Shown: piece after piece, positions 15,646-23,266 of the stretch
How the letters are laid out: every line of letters begins with the position of its first letter
Position numbering within the stretch: the stretch's first letter is position 1
NCBI GenBank assembly: GCA_024227975.1
Contig: JAAETV010000634.1
Coordinates: forward strand, 1 to 24,100
DNA length: 24,100 bases
Source: Actinomycetes bacterium
GTDB lineage: Bacteria > Actinomycetota > Acidimicrobiia > Acidimicrobiales > SZUA-35
Direction: 5' to 3'
The notes under the pieces: model-generated
Told to the model about the DNA's origin: nothing
The model's database searches: none
The model's input: the letters and a program-made list of their open reading frames with translations, nothing else
Position numbers and translations under genes: made by a program

Positions 15646-15664
15646 CAGTGCATGATGTGCACTG
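15646..15664 (-). terminator. Hairpin just after the stop of the 166-residue gene
   Basis: CAGTGCA and TGCACTG form a perfect 7-bp stem around a 5-base loop. It begins two bases after the stop codon of the minus-strand gene at 15667. No T-run follows, so it is either an intrinsic terminator of the actinobacterial, T-poor kind or an mRNA-end stabiliser. Confidence 0.45.
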
Positions 15665-15666
15665 GC

Positions 15667-16167
15667 TCAGTCGTCGTCGGAAACGTCTAGGACGAGGTGC
15701 AGTCGGTGGGCGAGTCGCCGGGCGAGATCGGCGACCGGGATACCAGCCTTGGCGGCGCTTGCCCGGATCAGAGCAATGCTGGCCCACAGGCCGTAACGCC
15801 AGTAGTCATCATTCCAGTAGATGACTTCGTCCAGCACGTCGGGATCGAGGCCGCCCCGAAGGCTGGCCACACCCATGACCGCGAACCGGATCTTGCGGTT
15901 CTCCTTCCCCCGGAAGTTGATCTCCGGGAGGTGGTCGATCAACAAGGTCTCGTAGGCGATCGGACCGTGGTGATCGACCTTGGCCATCTCCAGGGCCTGG
16001 AGAGCGACTCGGGTGAACTCATCGCCGGGGAACGTGCTGTGCTCGACATGCAGCTCAAACGCTGTGCGCTGGAGCGAGTGGATGTCGTCGCCTCCATTGG
16101 CCAGCCATGCCAGCAGCAGCCGCTTCGCCTCGATCCGAGCAACATCAGAGACAGACCCTCGACCCAC
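15667..16167 (-). CDS. Uncharacterised 166-residue protein
   Basis: I do not recognise this protein. It is soluble and mixed charged, without signal peptide or membrane segment. It begins VSDVARIEAKRLLLAWLANGG and looks largely helical (LALEMAKVDHHG-like amphipathic stretches; LIRASAAKAGIPVADLARRLAHRL near the C-terminus), and ends in the acidic tail DVSDDD. The middle is rich in Trp/Tyr (VIYWNDDYWRYGLWASI, about 116-132). A HEAT-like helical repeat is possible but not shown. The GTG start is supported by a TAGGGT box 6 nt upstream. It is divergent from the GNAT gene, 151 bp away. A real gene is likely from its frame bias; the function is unknown. Confidence 0.7.
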   Translation of the reverse strand: MGRGSVSDVARIEAKRLLLAWLANGGDDIHSLQRTAFELHVEHSTFPGDEFTRVALQALEMAKVDHHGPIAYETLLIDHLPEINFRGKENRKIRFAVMGVASLRGGLDPDVLDEVIYWNDDYWRYGLWASIALIRASAAKAGIPVADLARRLAHRLHLVLDVSDDD

Positions 16168-16173
16168 CCCCTC

Positions 16174-16179
16174 ACCCTA
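16174..16179 (-). promoter_or_regulatory. Candidate -10 box (TAGGGT) for leaderless transcription of the 166-residue gene
   Basis: TAGGGT lies 6 nt before the GTG at 16167. It is the only case in the strong set with a GTG start. Confidence 0.45.
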
Positions 16180-16306
16180 GGTCACCGACCCGCCCAACGG
16201 CCGAGCACTTGAGGATGGCATCGCATCGGCAAGGGGCCGTTCTGGTTGACCTTGGCATCAGCCCTCCCAGGTCGTAAATACCGGTTCCCTGATCGGGGCT
16301 TCGTTG

Positions 16307-16312
16307 TAGCCT
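16307..16312 (+). promoter_or_regulatory. Candidate -10 box (TAGCCT) for leaderless acetyltransferase transcription
   Basis: TAGCCT lies 6 nt before the ATG at 16319, with no Shine-Dalgarno sequence between. No convincing -35 is seen. Confidence 0.5.
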
Positions 16313-16318
16313 TCCCCG

Positions 16319-17209
16319 ATGATCATCCCAATCGAGGAGCGCCGAGCCGGCCTCGAATACCTCGAAGCGGTTACGACGCTACTCAACCGGATTCGGACCA
16401 CTCACCCGACGGCGGGATTGTACGAAGCAGCCGAGCTCCAGTGGTGGTGGGCGCAGAACCCCCGCACGACCGACGACCTCGAACAGCTCTTCTGGTTCGA
16501 TGACCTGGGCCGCCCTGAGGCGGCGGTGATCGCCACCGAATGGGGTGACTCGAAACAACTGGATCCACTCGTACTACCCGACGCAACTCCGGATTGGACA
16601 GCACGCGTGATGCAGCGTGGCCTCGATCGCGCTCACGAAGCAGGTTTCGAGGCAGTCAACCTCGAGGTCGACCGAGCGGATGATGTTCTGCGGGCGGTGT
16701 TGGAGGAGCGCGGCTTCGCCATCGAGGAAGAGGGATTGGTCGAATCCTGGCTGGCCGCAGACGCTCGACCACCAATCAGCCCACTCCACATGGGGTACCA
16801 GTTGTACGACCGGCGTGGCGCCATGGACCGCCCCCATCACATGATCAATGAGCATCGCGGCCACATGGACCCGGAGCCACGGCTGAACCAGATGTCGCTG
16901 TACCGCCCCGACCTCGACCTGGTCGTATACGACGACGGCGGTAATGTCGCGGCATACGGGCTCTTCTGGTACGACCCGACGACCTCAGTAGGTGTGGTCG
17001 AGCCAATGCGTACCGAGGCCAAGCACCAGCAACGCGGCTTCGCCCGTCACATCCTGACATACGGCATCGACCGCTTGGCCCGCGCCGGCGCCAAGCGCTT
17101 CAAGATCTGCTTCGAACCGGACAACGCGGCCGCCAAGCACCTCTACCTGAGCGTTGGCTTCGAACCCGATAGGGAGAACGACATCTTCGCAGGTCCAACG
17201 AGCGCCTGA
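16319..17209 (+). CDS. GNAT-family N-acetyltransferase (probably two GNAT modules)
   Basis: A 296-residue protein whose C-terminal half is a clear GNAT acetyltransferase. VVEPMRTEAKHQQRGFARHI contains the acetyl-CoA pyrophosphate loop (QQRGFA, about 242-247), followed by KICFEPDNAAAKHLYLSVGF, the usual NxxAxxLYxxxGF end motif. The N-terminal half (about 1-150) has a matching pattern, with LEVDRADDVLRAVLEERGF resembling the same end motif but without a good pyrophosphate loop, so it is probably a degenerate GNAT module as in MshD-like tandem GNATs. It is cytoplasmic. The acetyl acceptor is unknown. The start is supported by a TAGCCT box 6 nt upstream. Confidence 0.88.
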   Translation: MIIPIEERRAGLEYLEAVTTLLNRIRTTHPTAGLYEAAELQWWWAQNPRTTDDLEQLFWFDDLGRPEAAVIATEWGDSKQLDPLVLPDATPDWTARVMQRGLDRAHEAGFEAVNLEVDRADDVLRAVLEERGFAIEEEGLVESWLAADARPPISPLHMGYQLYDRRGAMDRPHHMINEHRGHMDPEPRLNQMSLYRPDLDLVVYDDGGNVAAYGLFWYDPTTSVGVVEPMRTEAKHQQRGFARHILTYGIDRLARAGAKRFKICFEPDNAAAKHLYLSVGFEPDRENDIFAGPTSA

Positions 17210-17226
17210 CGTATGCGAGCACTTCC

Positions 17227-17304
17227 GGCACTGCGGGCACCGCAGGCACTGCTGGAGCTGCGGGCACCGCAGGCACTGGCGGCATCGCGGGCGCTAGCGG
17301 CGCA
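17227..17304. repeat. GC-rich tandem repeat, 9-bp unit with a 27-bp super-period
   Basis: Units close to GCGGGCACC / GCAGGCACT follow each other directly after the GNAT stop. CTGCGGGCACCGCAGGCACT occurs at 17231-17250 and again 27 bp on. Read as codons it would give Gly-Thr-Ala repeats on one strand and Pro-Ala-Val repeats on the other, but no sensible gene contains it. Confidence 0.8.
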
Positions 17305-17735
17305 AGACCGTGGATGCTCGAGATCACGCCAAGTCGCGCTGCCGTACCTACCGACCCACCGATGAACGACCAGGCTCGGGAGCGACCGTCGCCGGGTCAA
17401 CCAACAAGTCCGAAGAACGCCCGATCGCCGACCGATTCGGAGGAGGTCCTCGTCCATTGAGTCTGCCAATGTGGGCGGCATCCGAATCTGCTCGCTGGTG
17501 GCGAGCAACGATTATCCGGACGTGGCCACGGCCACACACTCTGTGTGAAGAACAGCAACTACGCTCCGTCACTCGCCAACCCGCTCGCAGGTGCCGCTCA
17601 GTGGCTCGCGGGAGGCGATCGATCCGCTGCGTGCATGAGGATTTGCCGACGCCGCACCCGGTCGGAATCGCAGGTCTCCTTGTGCACGCGTTTGGAACAA
17701 GCTCAGAGGGCTCTACGCCGGAACTCGCCGAGTAG
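17305..17735. other. Stretch without a recognised gene
   Basis: Several frames are open here, but none resembles a known family and the reading bias shifts between frames, as in decayed sequence. One hairpin is clear: TGCTCGC and GCGAGCA pair around TGGTG at 17489-17507. I see no tRNA or complete transposase. Confidence 0.5.
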
Positions 17736-17900
17736 CTAGAAGGAGGGCCCTGAGTGCTGCCAGCCTGCTATTCCGTGCTGTTCAGCGGCCATGGCATCCG
17801 GATTTCGCACCATCGCCTCAGCCTTGAAAGATTCAACTTGGCTCCCGCTCGGTCCTGGTGCGGCGAACATCCGGCGCAGGAACATGGCCACTCGTCTCAT
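17736..17900 (-). CDS. Possible small protein, 54 residues
   Basis: A minus-strand frame from ATG 17900 to TAG 17736 encodes 54 residues. It starts MRRVAMFLRRMFAAPGPSGS (a short basic, hydrophobic start), passes through VESFKAEAMVRNPDAMAAE, and ends GWQHSGPSF. It is not a homologue of anything I know. The reason to propose it is position: a TAACCT hexamer lies 6 nt before the ATG, the same layout as seven better-established genes here. The basic amphipathic N-terminus followed by a soluble tail could mean a membrane-associated or nucleic-acid-binding peptide, but that is a guess. Chance remains a real alternative. Confidence 0.35.
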   Translation of the reverse strand: MRRVAMFLRRMFAAPGPSGSQVESFKAEAMVRNPDAMAAEQHGIAGWQHSGPSF

Positions 17901-17906
17901 GGCTAC

Positions 17907-17912
17907 AGGTTA
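17907..17912 (-). promoter_or_regulatory. Candidate -10 box (TAACCT) for the 54-residue gene
   Basis: TAACCT fits TANNNT and lies 6 nt before the ATG at 17900. It is the main evidence that the small frame is expressed. Between here and 18080 I see nothing further. Confidence 0.35.
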
Positions 17913-18080
17913 GCTCATCAATCGCTCACGGTCTGCCCGGCATAGCTACCCCGGCCCGACCAGGTGGGGGTGCGACGAGCTCGGCAATGGCCTTGGCATC
18001 GATCCAGGGCCGCAACCGAAAGGTGCGGGAAGCAACAACACCCCTGAGAACACCGGCTACGGACAATCCATAGGTTTGGG

Positions 18081-19625
18081 CTACTGATGTTGGTTGCGGG
18101 CGTTGTGGATAGCGGCGGTGGTGATCCAGGAGAGGTCGGTGATCCGGCCTCCGTCTATGGGTTCGAGTCTGGTGAACTCGCCGACTCGTTGACGGGTGAA
18201 CCAGTAGAGGTCGATCAGACTCCCGCGGGAGTCTTCGACGGTGGCGGGTTCACCAGCTGGGGTGCGGAACAAGAATCCGCCTTCGTGAGCCTGGACGGTC
18301 CATCGGCCAGGGGAGCCGGTACCTCCGTCATGGATCACATGATGGTGAAACGAGCACACAAGGACCAGGTTGTCCAGCTCTGTCAGCCCACCCCGAAGCC
18401 AGTGGACAACGTGATGGGCGTGGAGCCCCCGGGTAGTGGCGCAGCCTGGGAACTGGCACATACCGTGGTCTCTCAGTTCGAGAGCGGTGCGTATCCGCTT
18501 GGGGACAGTTCTCGAGTCTCTCCCGACAGAGAGGGGCCTGCCTGCATCGTCGGCGAGGGTGAGATTGACCCGACAATCGCAGGCCAATCGCTCGACTACC
18601 GACCACCGCTCAGAGCCCAGAGGACTCCTGGATTCGACATCCGAATCAGTGTCGCGGTCTGCTTCGGCGCTGGACTCGGGATCGATGTGGGGGATCGGCA
18701 CGCAATCGATTGGGACGGTCATCATGACTGTCGTCTCGGCGTCACCATCAGTGATGATCTCGGTGAGAGCTTGAGCTCGTAGGGCCGGAAGACCTCCGCG
18801 GTGATCGATCAGTTCTGAGCGCGACAGGCCTTCCTCACTCGAGCCGTCGTTGATGATCTCGGACACCTTGGCATCGATGGCGCCAACTAGGAGGGCCATA
18901 GTGTCGTCAGTCAAGCACGCCATCAAGATCGAGGTGCCGTCGTCGTTCGGATGAGATGACACGAACAGCTTCGTCCAGGCCGGACTCCTATCGGAGTCCA
19001 GGTCGGTATCAGGCTTGTTGGTATCGGGGCCCCTGGTGATGGGGGAGTCGCCGTCGCCCAGATCATCATCACCTGGGCCACCATTAGCTGGGCCAGCGTC
19101 ATCGGCAGACTTCGATTGGCGGCCCGCCCGTACGATCCCGCTACAGATCCGGTCGAGTTGGGCTGCGGTCGAGGAACGAGCCATGGATAGGAGATCGGTC
19201 TCCAGCCCGATGGGGGCAGCTCGGGTGATGGCTCGAGCTTTCGAGTACGAAAGAGCCCCCTGAGCAAACTCCTTCCGGGTCAGGGGCAAGTGCTCCAGTG
19301 CCCGGGCTACCCGGACCCTTTCTCTGGCCGCCACCAATGACATACCGCACTTCCAGTTCAGCCAGTGGGCCGCCGACCGACACTCCCAGATGCGCCACCC
19401 TTCCCGCCGATCGTAGGCTGCAAGCCACTCCAGCCAGCGAGCCTCAGCGGCAGCCAGATGGGGAGCCAGCGAGACCAGCTCCTCCTCCAACCGCTCGAGT
19501 GGGACCTCGTCCATTGGCACCGCATCAGGGGCGATGTCATCAGTGTCAGCACTGCCATCAGTGTCGACACCGCCACCAACATCAACCTCAGGCTCAACAC
19601 CTCCATATCCAGATCCTGCATCCAT
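18081..19625 (-). CDS. DUF222 and HNH endonuclease domain protein (13E12 repeat family)
   Basis: A 514-residue protein typical of actinobacterial genomes, where it occurs in many copies. After an acidic, Gly/Asp-rich N-terminus (1-40) comes the DUF222 region (about 40-380; for example HLAAAEARWLEWLAAYDRRE and YSKARAITRAAP), interrupted by a low-complexity acidic insert near 175-215. The HNH nuclease domain follows: zinc-type C390 and C395 (CQFPGC), HAHHVVHWLRGG with H404/H405, N419 (ELDNLVLVC) and C424 with H427-H429. All HNH key residues look intact. GGGAG at good spacing precedes the ATG. In mycobacteria this family (REP13E12) is repeated and one copy holds the phiRv1 prophage attachment site. 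It is 57 bp downstream of a crotonase gene; the association is probably accidental. Confidence 0.9.
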   Translation of the reverse strand: MDAGSGYGGVEPEVDVGGGVDTDGSADTDDIAPDAVPMDEVPLERLEEELVSLAPHLAAAEARWLEWLAAYDRREGWRIWECRSAAHWLNWKCGMSLVAARERVRVARALEHLPLTRKEFAQGALSYSKARAITRAAPIGLETDLLSMARSSTAAQLDRICSGIVRAGRQSKSADDAGPANGGPGDDDLGDGDSPITRGPDTNKPDTDLDSDRSPAWTKLFVSSHPNDDGTSILMACLTDDTMALLVGAIDAKVSEIINDGSSEEGLSRSELIDHRGGLPALRAQALTEIITDGDAETTVMMTVPIDCVPIPHIDPESSAEADRDTDSDVESRSPLGSERWSVVERLACDCRVNLTLADDAGRPLSVGRDSRTVPKRIRTALELRDHGMCQFPGCATTRGLHAHHVVHWLRGGLTELDNLVLVCSFHHHVIHDGGTGSPGRWTVQAHEGGFLFRTPAGEPATVEDSRGSLIDLYWFTRQRVGEFTRLEPIDGGRITDLSWITTAAIHNARNQHQ

Positions 19626-19682
19626 GTGGCGCTCCCTTGGCTTCGTCGACCAGGGGGCCAGTCTTTCAGTGACCTGTGACAG

Positions 19683-20546
19683 TCAGCCTCTGAACCAGGA
19701 GTCTTCCTCCTTGAAGCGGGCGGCATTCCAGGCCAGGGCGGCGTTGAGGCCTTCGCTATTGCGCAGCTCCTCGAACTTCTCGATCTCGGGTGAGGAGCCC
19801 GTGCTCGTCAGGGCTACTGCTTCCAGTTCCATCGATCGGTCGATGACCTGTCTGACCCCCATCAGCTCATAGGCCATGTTGATCAGCTTCTTGTTGTACT
19901 CAACGGTCGTCTTCGGCAACTTGGCGATGGTCAAGGCCTGACGCCGCACGGCCTCGTCGAGGTCTTCCTGGGCGACGACCTCGTTGACGATGTCGAGCCG
20001 CTTGGCTTCAGCCGCATCAATCAGGTTGCCGGTGTAAAGCATCTCGCGTGCCTTGGTCATCCCTACCACCCACGGCCAGATGGCAGGAATATATGGGCCC
20101 CCGGTTCGGATCTCGGGCGCCCCGAACTTGGCATCGTCGGAGCAGATGCGCAGATCGCAGAAGGTGGCTGTCGCCATCCCACCGGCGATGCAGTAGCCGT
20201 GGATCTGGGCAATGATCGGCTTGGGATTGTTCCAGAAAACATCCCACCAGGTCGAAGCGCTGAAAGTCTTGCCGGTGAGGAAATGCTGACGCATCTGCAC
20301 CCCATCCGGCCGGTCGTCACCCCCGCTGATGTCGAAACCGGCGCTGAAGGACCGTCCTGCTCCCTTCAGGACGATCACCCTGATGTCATCATCGGCCCAT
20401 CCGGCATCTTCCAGAGCATCACGCACCTCGAGTTGGAGATCCTCGGACAGGGCATTGAGCTTCTCAGGCCGATTCAGGGTCACATAGGCGATAGGTGGAT
20501 CCTTCTCGTAGGTGATGTTCTCGAAAGCAAGACTCTCTGACGTCAT
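19683..20546 (-). CDS. Enoyl-CoA hydratase/isomerase family protein
   Basis: A 287-residue crotonase-fold enzyme. Oxyanion-hole segments: GAGRSFSAGFD (about 62-72) and HGYCIAGGMATATFCD (116-131). Of the two hydratase glutamates, the E164 equivalent is kept as E145 in FGAPEIRTG, while the E144 equivalent is Ala. It is thus unlike the other two crotonases in the window. The open frame reaches an ATG at 20561, but the ATG at 20546 (MTSESLAFEN) has AGGAG seven bases upstream, so I chose it. The C-terminal tail (RFKEEDSWFRG) is longer than average. It is divergent from the VOC-protein gene across about 150 bp. Hydratase or isomerase activity cannot be decided. Confidence 0.92.
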   Translation of the reverse strand: MTSESLAFENITYEKDPPIAYVTLNRPEKLNALSEDLQLEVRDALEDAGWADDDIRVIVLKGAGRSFSAGFDISGGDDRPDGVQMRQHFLTGKTFSASTWWDVFWNNPKPIIAQIHGYCIAGGMATATFCDLRICSDDAKFGAPEIRTGGPYIPAIWPWVVGMTKAREMLYTGNLIDAAEAKRLDIVNEVVAQEDLDEAVRRQALTIAKLPKTTVEYNKKLINMAYELMGVRQVIDRSMELEAVALTSTGSSPEIEKFEELRNSEGLNAALAWNAARFKEEDSWFRG

Positions 20547-20569
20547 GACCTGTCTCCTCATCTTCGTTG

Positions 20570-20586
20570 CTACATGATCCTCCTTT
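20570..20586 (-). promoter_or_regulatory. Strong Shine-Dalgarno followed by ATG-TAG (start-stop) in the crotonase leader
   Basis: Minus strand: AAAGGAGG, three bases, then ATG immediately followed by TAG, 24 bases before the crotonase start. It would let ribosomes initiate and stop at once. The spacing of 3 nt is short, so it may be fortuitous. Confidence 0.3.
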
Positions 20587-20643
20587 GTACTCCAACCCCG
20601 ACGAAGGGCCGAACTGAGATCCCAGCACCGCGGCCCTCTGACC

Positions 20644-20649
20644 TATAGT
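20644..20649 (+). promoter_or_regulatory. Candidate -10 box (TATAGT) for the VOC/GGT operon
   Basis: TATAGT is close to the TATAAT consensus and faces the plus-strand VOC gene. It would give a leader of about 44 nt. No clear -35 is seen at 17 bp. Confidence 0.45.
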
Positions 20650-20655
20650 CGGCTC

Positions 20656-20670
20656 GCGACCGCCGGTCGC
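20656..20670 (+). promoter_or_regulatory. GCGACC-GCC-GGTCGC dyad at the predicted transcription start
   Basis: A perfect 6-bp inverted repeat around three bases begins 7 nt after the TATAGT box, right where transcription should start. It may be an operator, or a hairpin at the extreme 5' end of the mRNA. Confidence 0.45.
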
Positions 20671-20699
20671 ACGAACGGCAGCGAGGCGGCCATCGAACC

Positions 20700-21608
20700 A
20701 TGGCAGACACCCAACTCGATCCCACACCCGACTACGACCGCTCGAGCCAGGACGTCGGCAATGTCTTGAGCATGGAACATGTCAACCTCGCCGTTACTGA
20801 TCGCGACGTCGCCGACCGGTTCTATATCTCAGGCCTCGGGTTCACCCATGATCCGTATATCGATCTCGGCATTTTCGGTACCACCTGGGCCAACCTCGGC
20901 AGCCAGCAGATGCACCTGATGCTCACCGATCGAGCACAACGGTTCCGGGGGCGCATCGGCCTGGTCGTGCCCGACCCCCAGGCAGTGATCAAACGGCTCG
21001 ACCAACTCCTCAACCGGGTCCCAACCGTGGCTGAGACCCAGCTCGCCCACACCCTCGTCGACGACGACCTCATGGTCACCGGCCCGTGGGGGAATCAGTT
21101 CCGCATCCACGGCCCCAACGAGATCGCCGGGTTCACCATCGGTATGCCGTACGTCGAGGTCGACGTAGAAGTTGGCCGAGCCCCCGCCATCGCCACCTTC
21201 TATCAGACCATCCTGGGCTGCCCGACGAGGCTCGAGGATGACTCCACGGCGGTGGTCGCCGTCGGCCTCCATCAGGAGCTTCGCTTCTGCGAGACCGACG
21301 CCCCCATCATCGACTTCGACGGTCATCACATCGCCGTGTACCTCAACAACTTCTCTGGCCCTTATGACCAGCTCAAGTCCAGAGACCTGATCACGATCGA
21401 GACCGACGAAAACGAGTACCGTTTCACCGACATCATCGATCTCGATAGTGGTGAGGTGTGCACCAAGCTGGAACATGAGGTCCGATCCATGTACCACCCG
21501 ATGTTCGGCCGGGCCCTCGTCAACCGCGACGTCCGCCAAGGACTAGGTCGACGCTACCGCAAGGGTCTTGATACCGAACCGGGCCTCCACCAGGGTGGTG
21601 TCGGTTGA
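20700..21608 (+). CDS. Two-module VOC (glyoxalase/extradiol dioxygenase) superfamily protein
   Basis: A 302-residue protein with two vicinal-oxygen-chelate modules. Module 1 (about 24-140): MEHVNLAVTDRDVADRFYISGLGF, with possible metal ligands H27, H72 (QQMHLML) and an acid near E141. Module 2 (about 146-270): MPYVEVDVEVGRAPAIATFYQTILGC, where the usual first His is replaced, so this half may not bind metal in the normal way. The function cannot be narrowed to glyoxalase, dioxygenase or resistance protein. An N-terminal tail of about 20 polar residues precedes module 1; M25 is an alternative start. Its TGA overlaps the TTG start of the following GGT-family gene, so the two are translationally coupled. 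Confidence 0.85.
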   Translation: MADTQLDPTPDYDRSSQDVGNVLSMEHVNLAVTDRDVADRFYISGLGFTHDPYIDLGIFGTTWANLGSQQMHLMLTDRAQRFRGRIGLVVPDPQAVIKRLDQLLNRVPTVAETQLAHTLVDDDLMVTGPWGNQFRIHGPNEIAGFTIGMPYVEVDVEVGRAPAIATFYQTILGCPTRLEDDSTAVVAVGLHQELRFCETDAPIIDFDGHHIAVYLNNFSGPYDQLKSRDLITIETDENEYRFTDIIDLDSGEVCTKLEHEVRSMYHPMFGRALVNRDVRQGLGRRYRKGLDTEPGLHQGGVG

Positions 21609-23266
21609 CTTCCAGCGACCACGATCCTGAATCGCTCCACCACTACCCCCATCCGTCGAGTCGATCAGCGGTCCTGGCGACCGAAGGGGTGGTGGCAACG
21701 AGCCAGCCCCTGGCGGCACAAGCCGGCCTTGGTGTTCTGGCCGATGGTGGGTCCGCCGTCGACGCTGCCATCGCAACCGCGGCCGCCCTGACTGTGGTCG
21801 AGCCATGCTCAAACGGGCTGGGCAGCGACGCCTTCGCCATCGTCTGGGACGGGACGAAGCTCCATGGCTTGAACGGATCGGGCCGCTGGCCCTCAGCCAA
21901 CCGGGCCGACGAGCTACGAGCCAGCGGCGGCGGTGGATCCAGCACCGCCCCCGGTGCCGGCACCGGCACGATGCCGGAGCGAGGCTGGGGGCCGGTCACG
22001 GTACCGGGGGCCGTTGACAGTTGGGGGGTACTCCACCAACGTTTCGGTCGGCTCCCCATCGAGCGACTCCTCCAACCTGCTATTCGCTACGCAGAGCGTG
22101 GCTACCCCGTCTCACCCGTCGTCGCTCGCCAGTGGGAAGCAGCGGCCCGCTTCTTCCCCTCTCTCGGGCTCGAGGAGGTAGCCGATTGGGCAACCGTGTT
22201 CACTCCCGGTGGCCGGGCACCCCGAGCCGGGGAGCAGTGGGCCAGTGGGGGTCACGCCCGGTGCCTCCGCCGCCTTGTCGACGGGGGCTGGCGCGACTTC
22301 TACGAGGGTGAGGTGGCCGAAGCCATCGCGGCCTACGCCACCACCACCGGGGGACGGCTGTCGCTCGACGATCTGGCCGCTCACCAGGCCGAGTGGGTCG
22401 ATCCCATCTCGGTGGCCTACAACGGCTGCGAGGTGTGGGAGATCCCGCCCAATGGTCAGGGTATAGCCGCCCTGATGGCTCTCGGTGTGGCAGCCAATAC
22501 CCCGGCCGCGACTCACCCCAGACTCAGCGCCGGAGGCTGGCACTATCAGATCGAGGCGATGAAGCTGGCCTTTGCTGACACCGACTCCTATGTCGCCGAC
22601 CAGCAACACCAAGAGGTCCCGGTAGCCGGCATGCTGGCCCCCGACTACCTGAAGACAAGGGCTGAGCTGATAACGGAGCAAGCCGGCGATCCGGCCCGAG
22701 GCGAACCAAGGCGAGGGGGCACCGTCTACTTGTGCGCCGCCGATCGTGACGGGATGATGGTGAGCTTCATCCAATCGAACTACATGGGCTTCGGCAGTGG
22801 GATCGTTGTCCCCTCCCACGGGGTCTCGCTCCAGAATCGGGGGGCGGGTTTCGTGCTCCATCCTGATCATCCCAATGTGGCGGCCCCCGACAAGCGCCCC
22901 CGTCACACCATCATCCCCGGCTTCCTCACCAGAGGGGGTCGGGCCGTCGGCCCGTTTGGCGTCATGGGTGGGGAGATGCAACCCCAGGGTCATCTCCAGG
23001 TCATCAGCGGCATGGTCGACCATGGTTTGAATCCGCAGGCCGTACTCGATGCTCCCCGCTGGCAAGTGGAGCGGGACTGGACGGTCAAGGTCGAGGCCGA
23101 GACGCCCAACAGTGTTGTCTCTGGACTACGGGCCAGGGGCCACCGGGTCGATGTGGAGCGGAGCCGGATGAGCTTCGGACGGGGTCAGATCATCGTCCGC
23201 TCCGAAGACGGTGTCTACGCCGCCGGCTCCGAACCCAGAGCCGATGGGTGCGCCGTCGGCATCTGA
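21605..23266 (+). CDS. Gamma-glutamyltransferase family protein (YwrD-like)
   Basis: A 553-residue Ntn hydrolase of the GGT superfamily. The large-subunit N-terminus contains GVVATSQPLAAQAGLGVL and GGSAVDAAIATAAALTVVEP. GSGRWP (91-96) is typical of the YwrD-type subgroup, which differs from true GGT. The nucleophile is probably T373 in GGTVYLCAADRDG, then IQSNYMGFGSG and LQNRGAGF, also subgroup marks. A Gly/Ser-rich insert lies at about 107-122. No signal peptide is visible. The start is TTG at 21605, overlapping the VOC stop (TTGA); no closer ATG or GTG keeps the conserved N-terminus. The last codons and stop lie in the first of three 31-bp tandem repeats. The substrate is unknown; an acylated amide is possible. 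Confidence 0.9.
   Translation: MTSSDHDPESLHHYPHPSSRSAVLATEGVVATSQPLAAQAGLGVLADGGSAVDAAIATAAALTVVEPCSNGLGSDAFAIVWDGTKLHGLNGSGRWPSANRADELRASGGGGSSTAPGAGTGTMPERGWGPVTVPGAVDSWGVLHQRFGRLPIERLLQPAIRYAERGYPVSPVVARQWEAAARFFPSLGLEEVADWATVFTPGGRAPRAGEQWASGGHARCLRRLVDGGWRDFYEGEVAEAIAAYATTTGGRLSLDDLAAHQAEWVDPISVAYNGCEVWEIPPNGQGIAALMALGVAANTPAATHPRLSAGGWHYQIEAMKLAFADTDSYVADQQHQEVPVAGMLAPDYLKTRAELITEQAGDPARGEPRRGGTVYLCAADRDGMMVSFIQSNYMGFGSGIVVPSHGVSLQNRGAGFVLHPDHPNVAAPDKRPRHTIIPGFLTRGGRAVGPFGVMGGEMQPQGHLQVISGMVDHGLNPQAVLDAPRWQVERDWTVKVEAETPNSVVSGLRARGHRVDVERSRMSFGRGQIIVRSEDGVYAAGSEPRADGCAVGI

Noticed and set aside
17143..17735. Open frames of 121 (minus) and 141 (plus) codons after the GNAT gene
   Set aside because: One overlaps the GNAT coding end, both run through or beside low-complexity repeats, and neither has recognisable similarity or a good start signal.
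18160..18169. GGTTCGAGTC, like a tRNA T-loop
   Set aside because: It is inside the DUF222/HNH coding region and I could not find acceptor, D or anticodon arms around it.
22112..23065. 317-codon minus-strand open frame
   Set aside because: Shadow of the YwrD-type gene.
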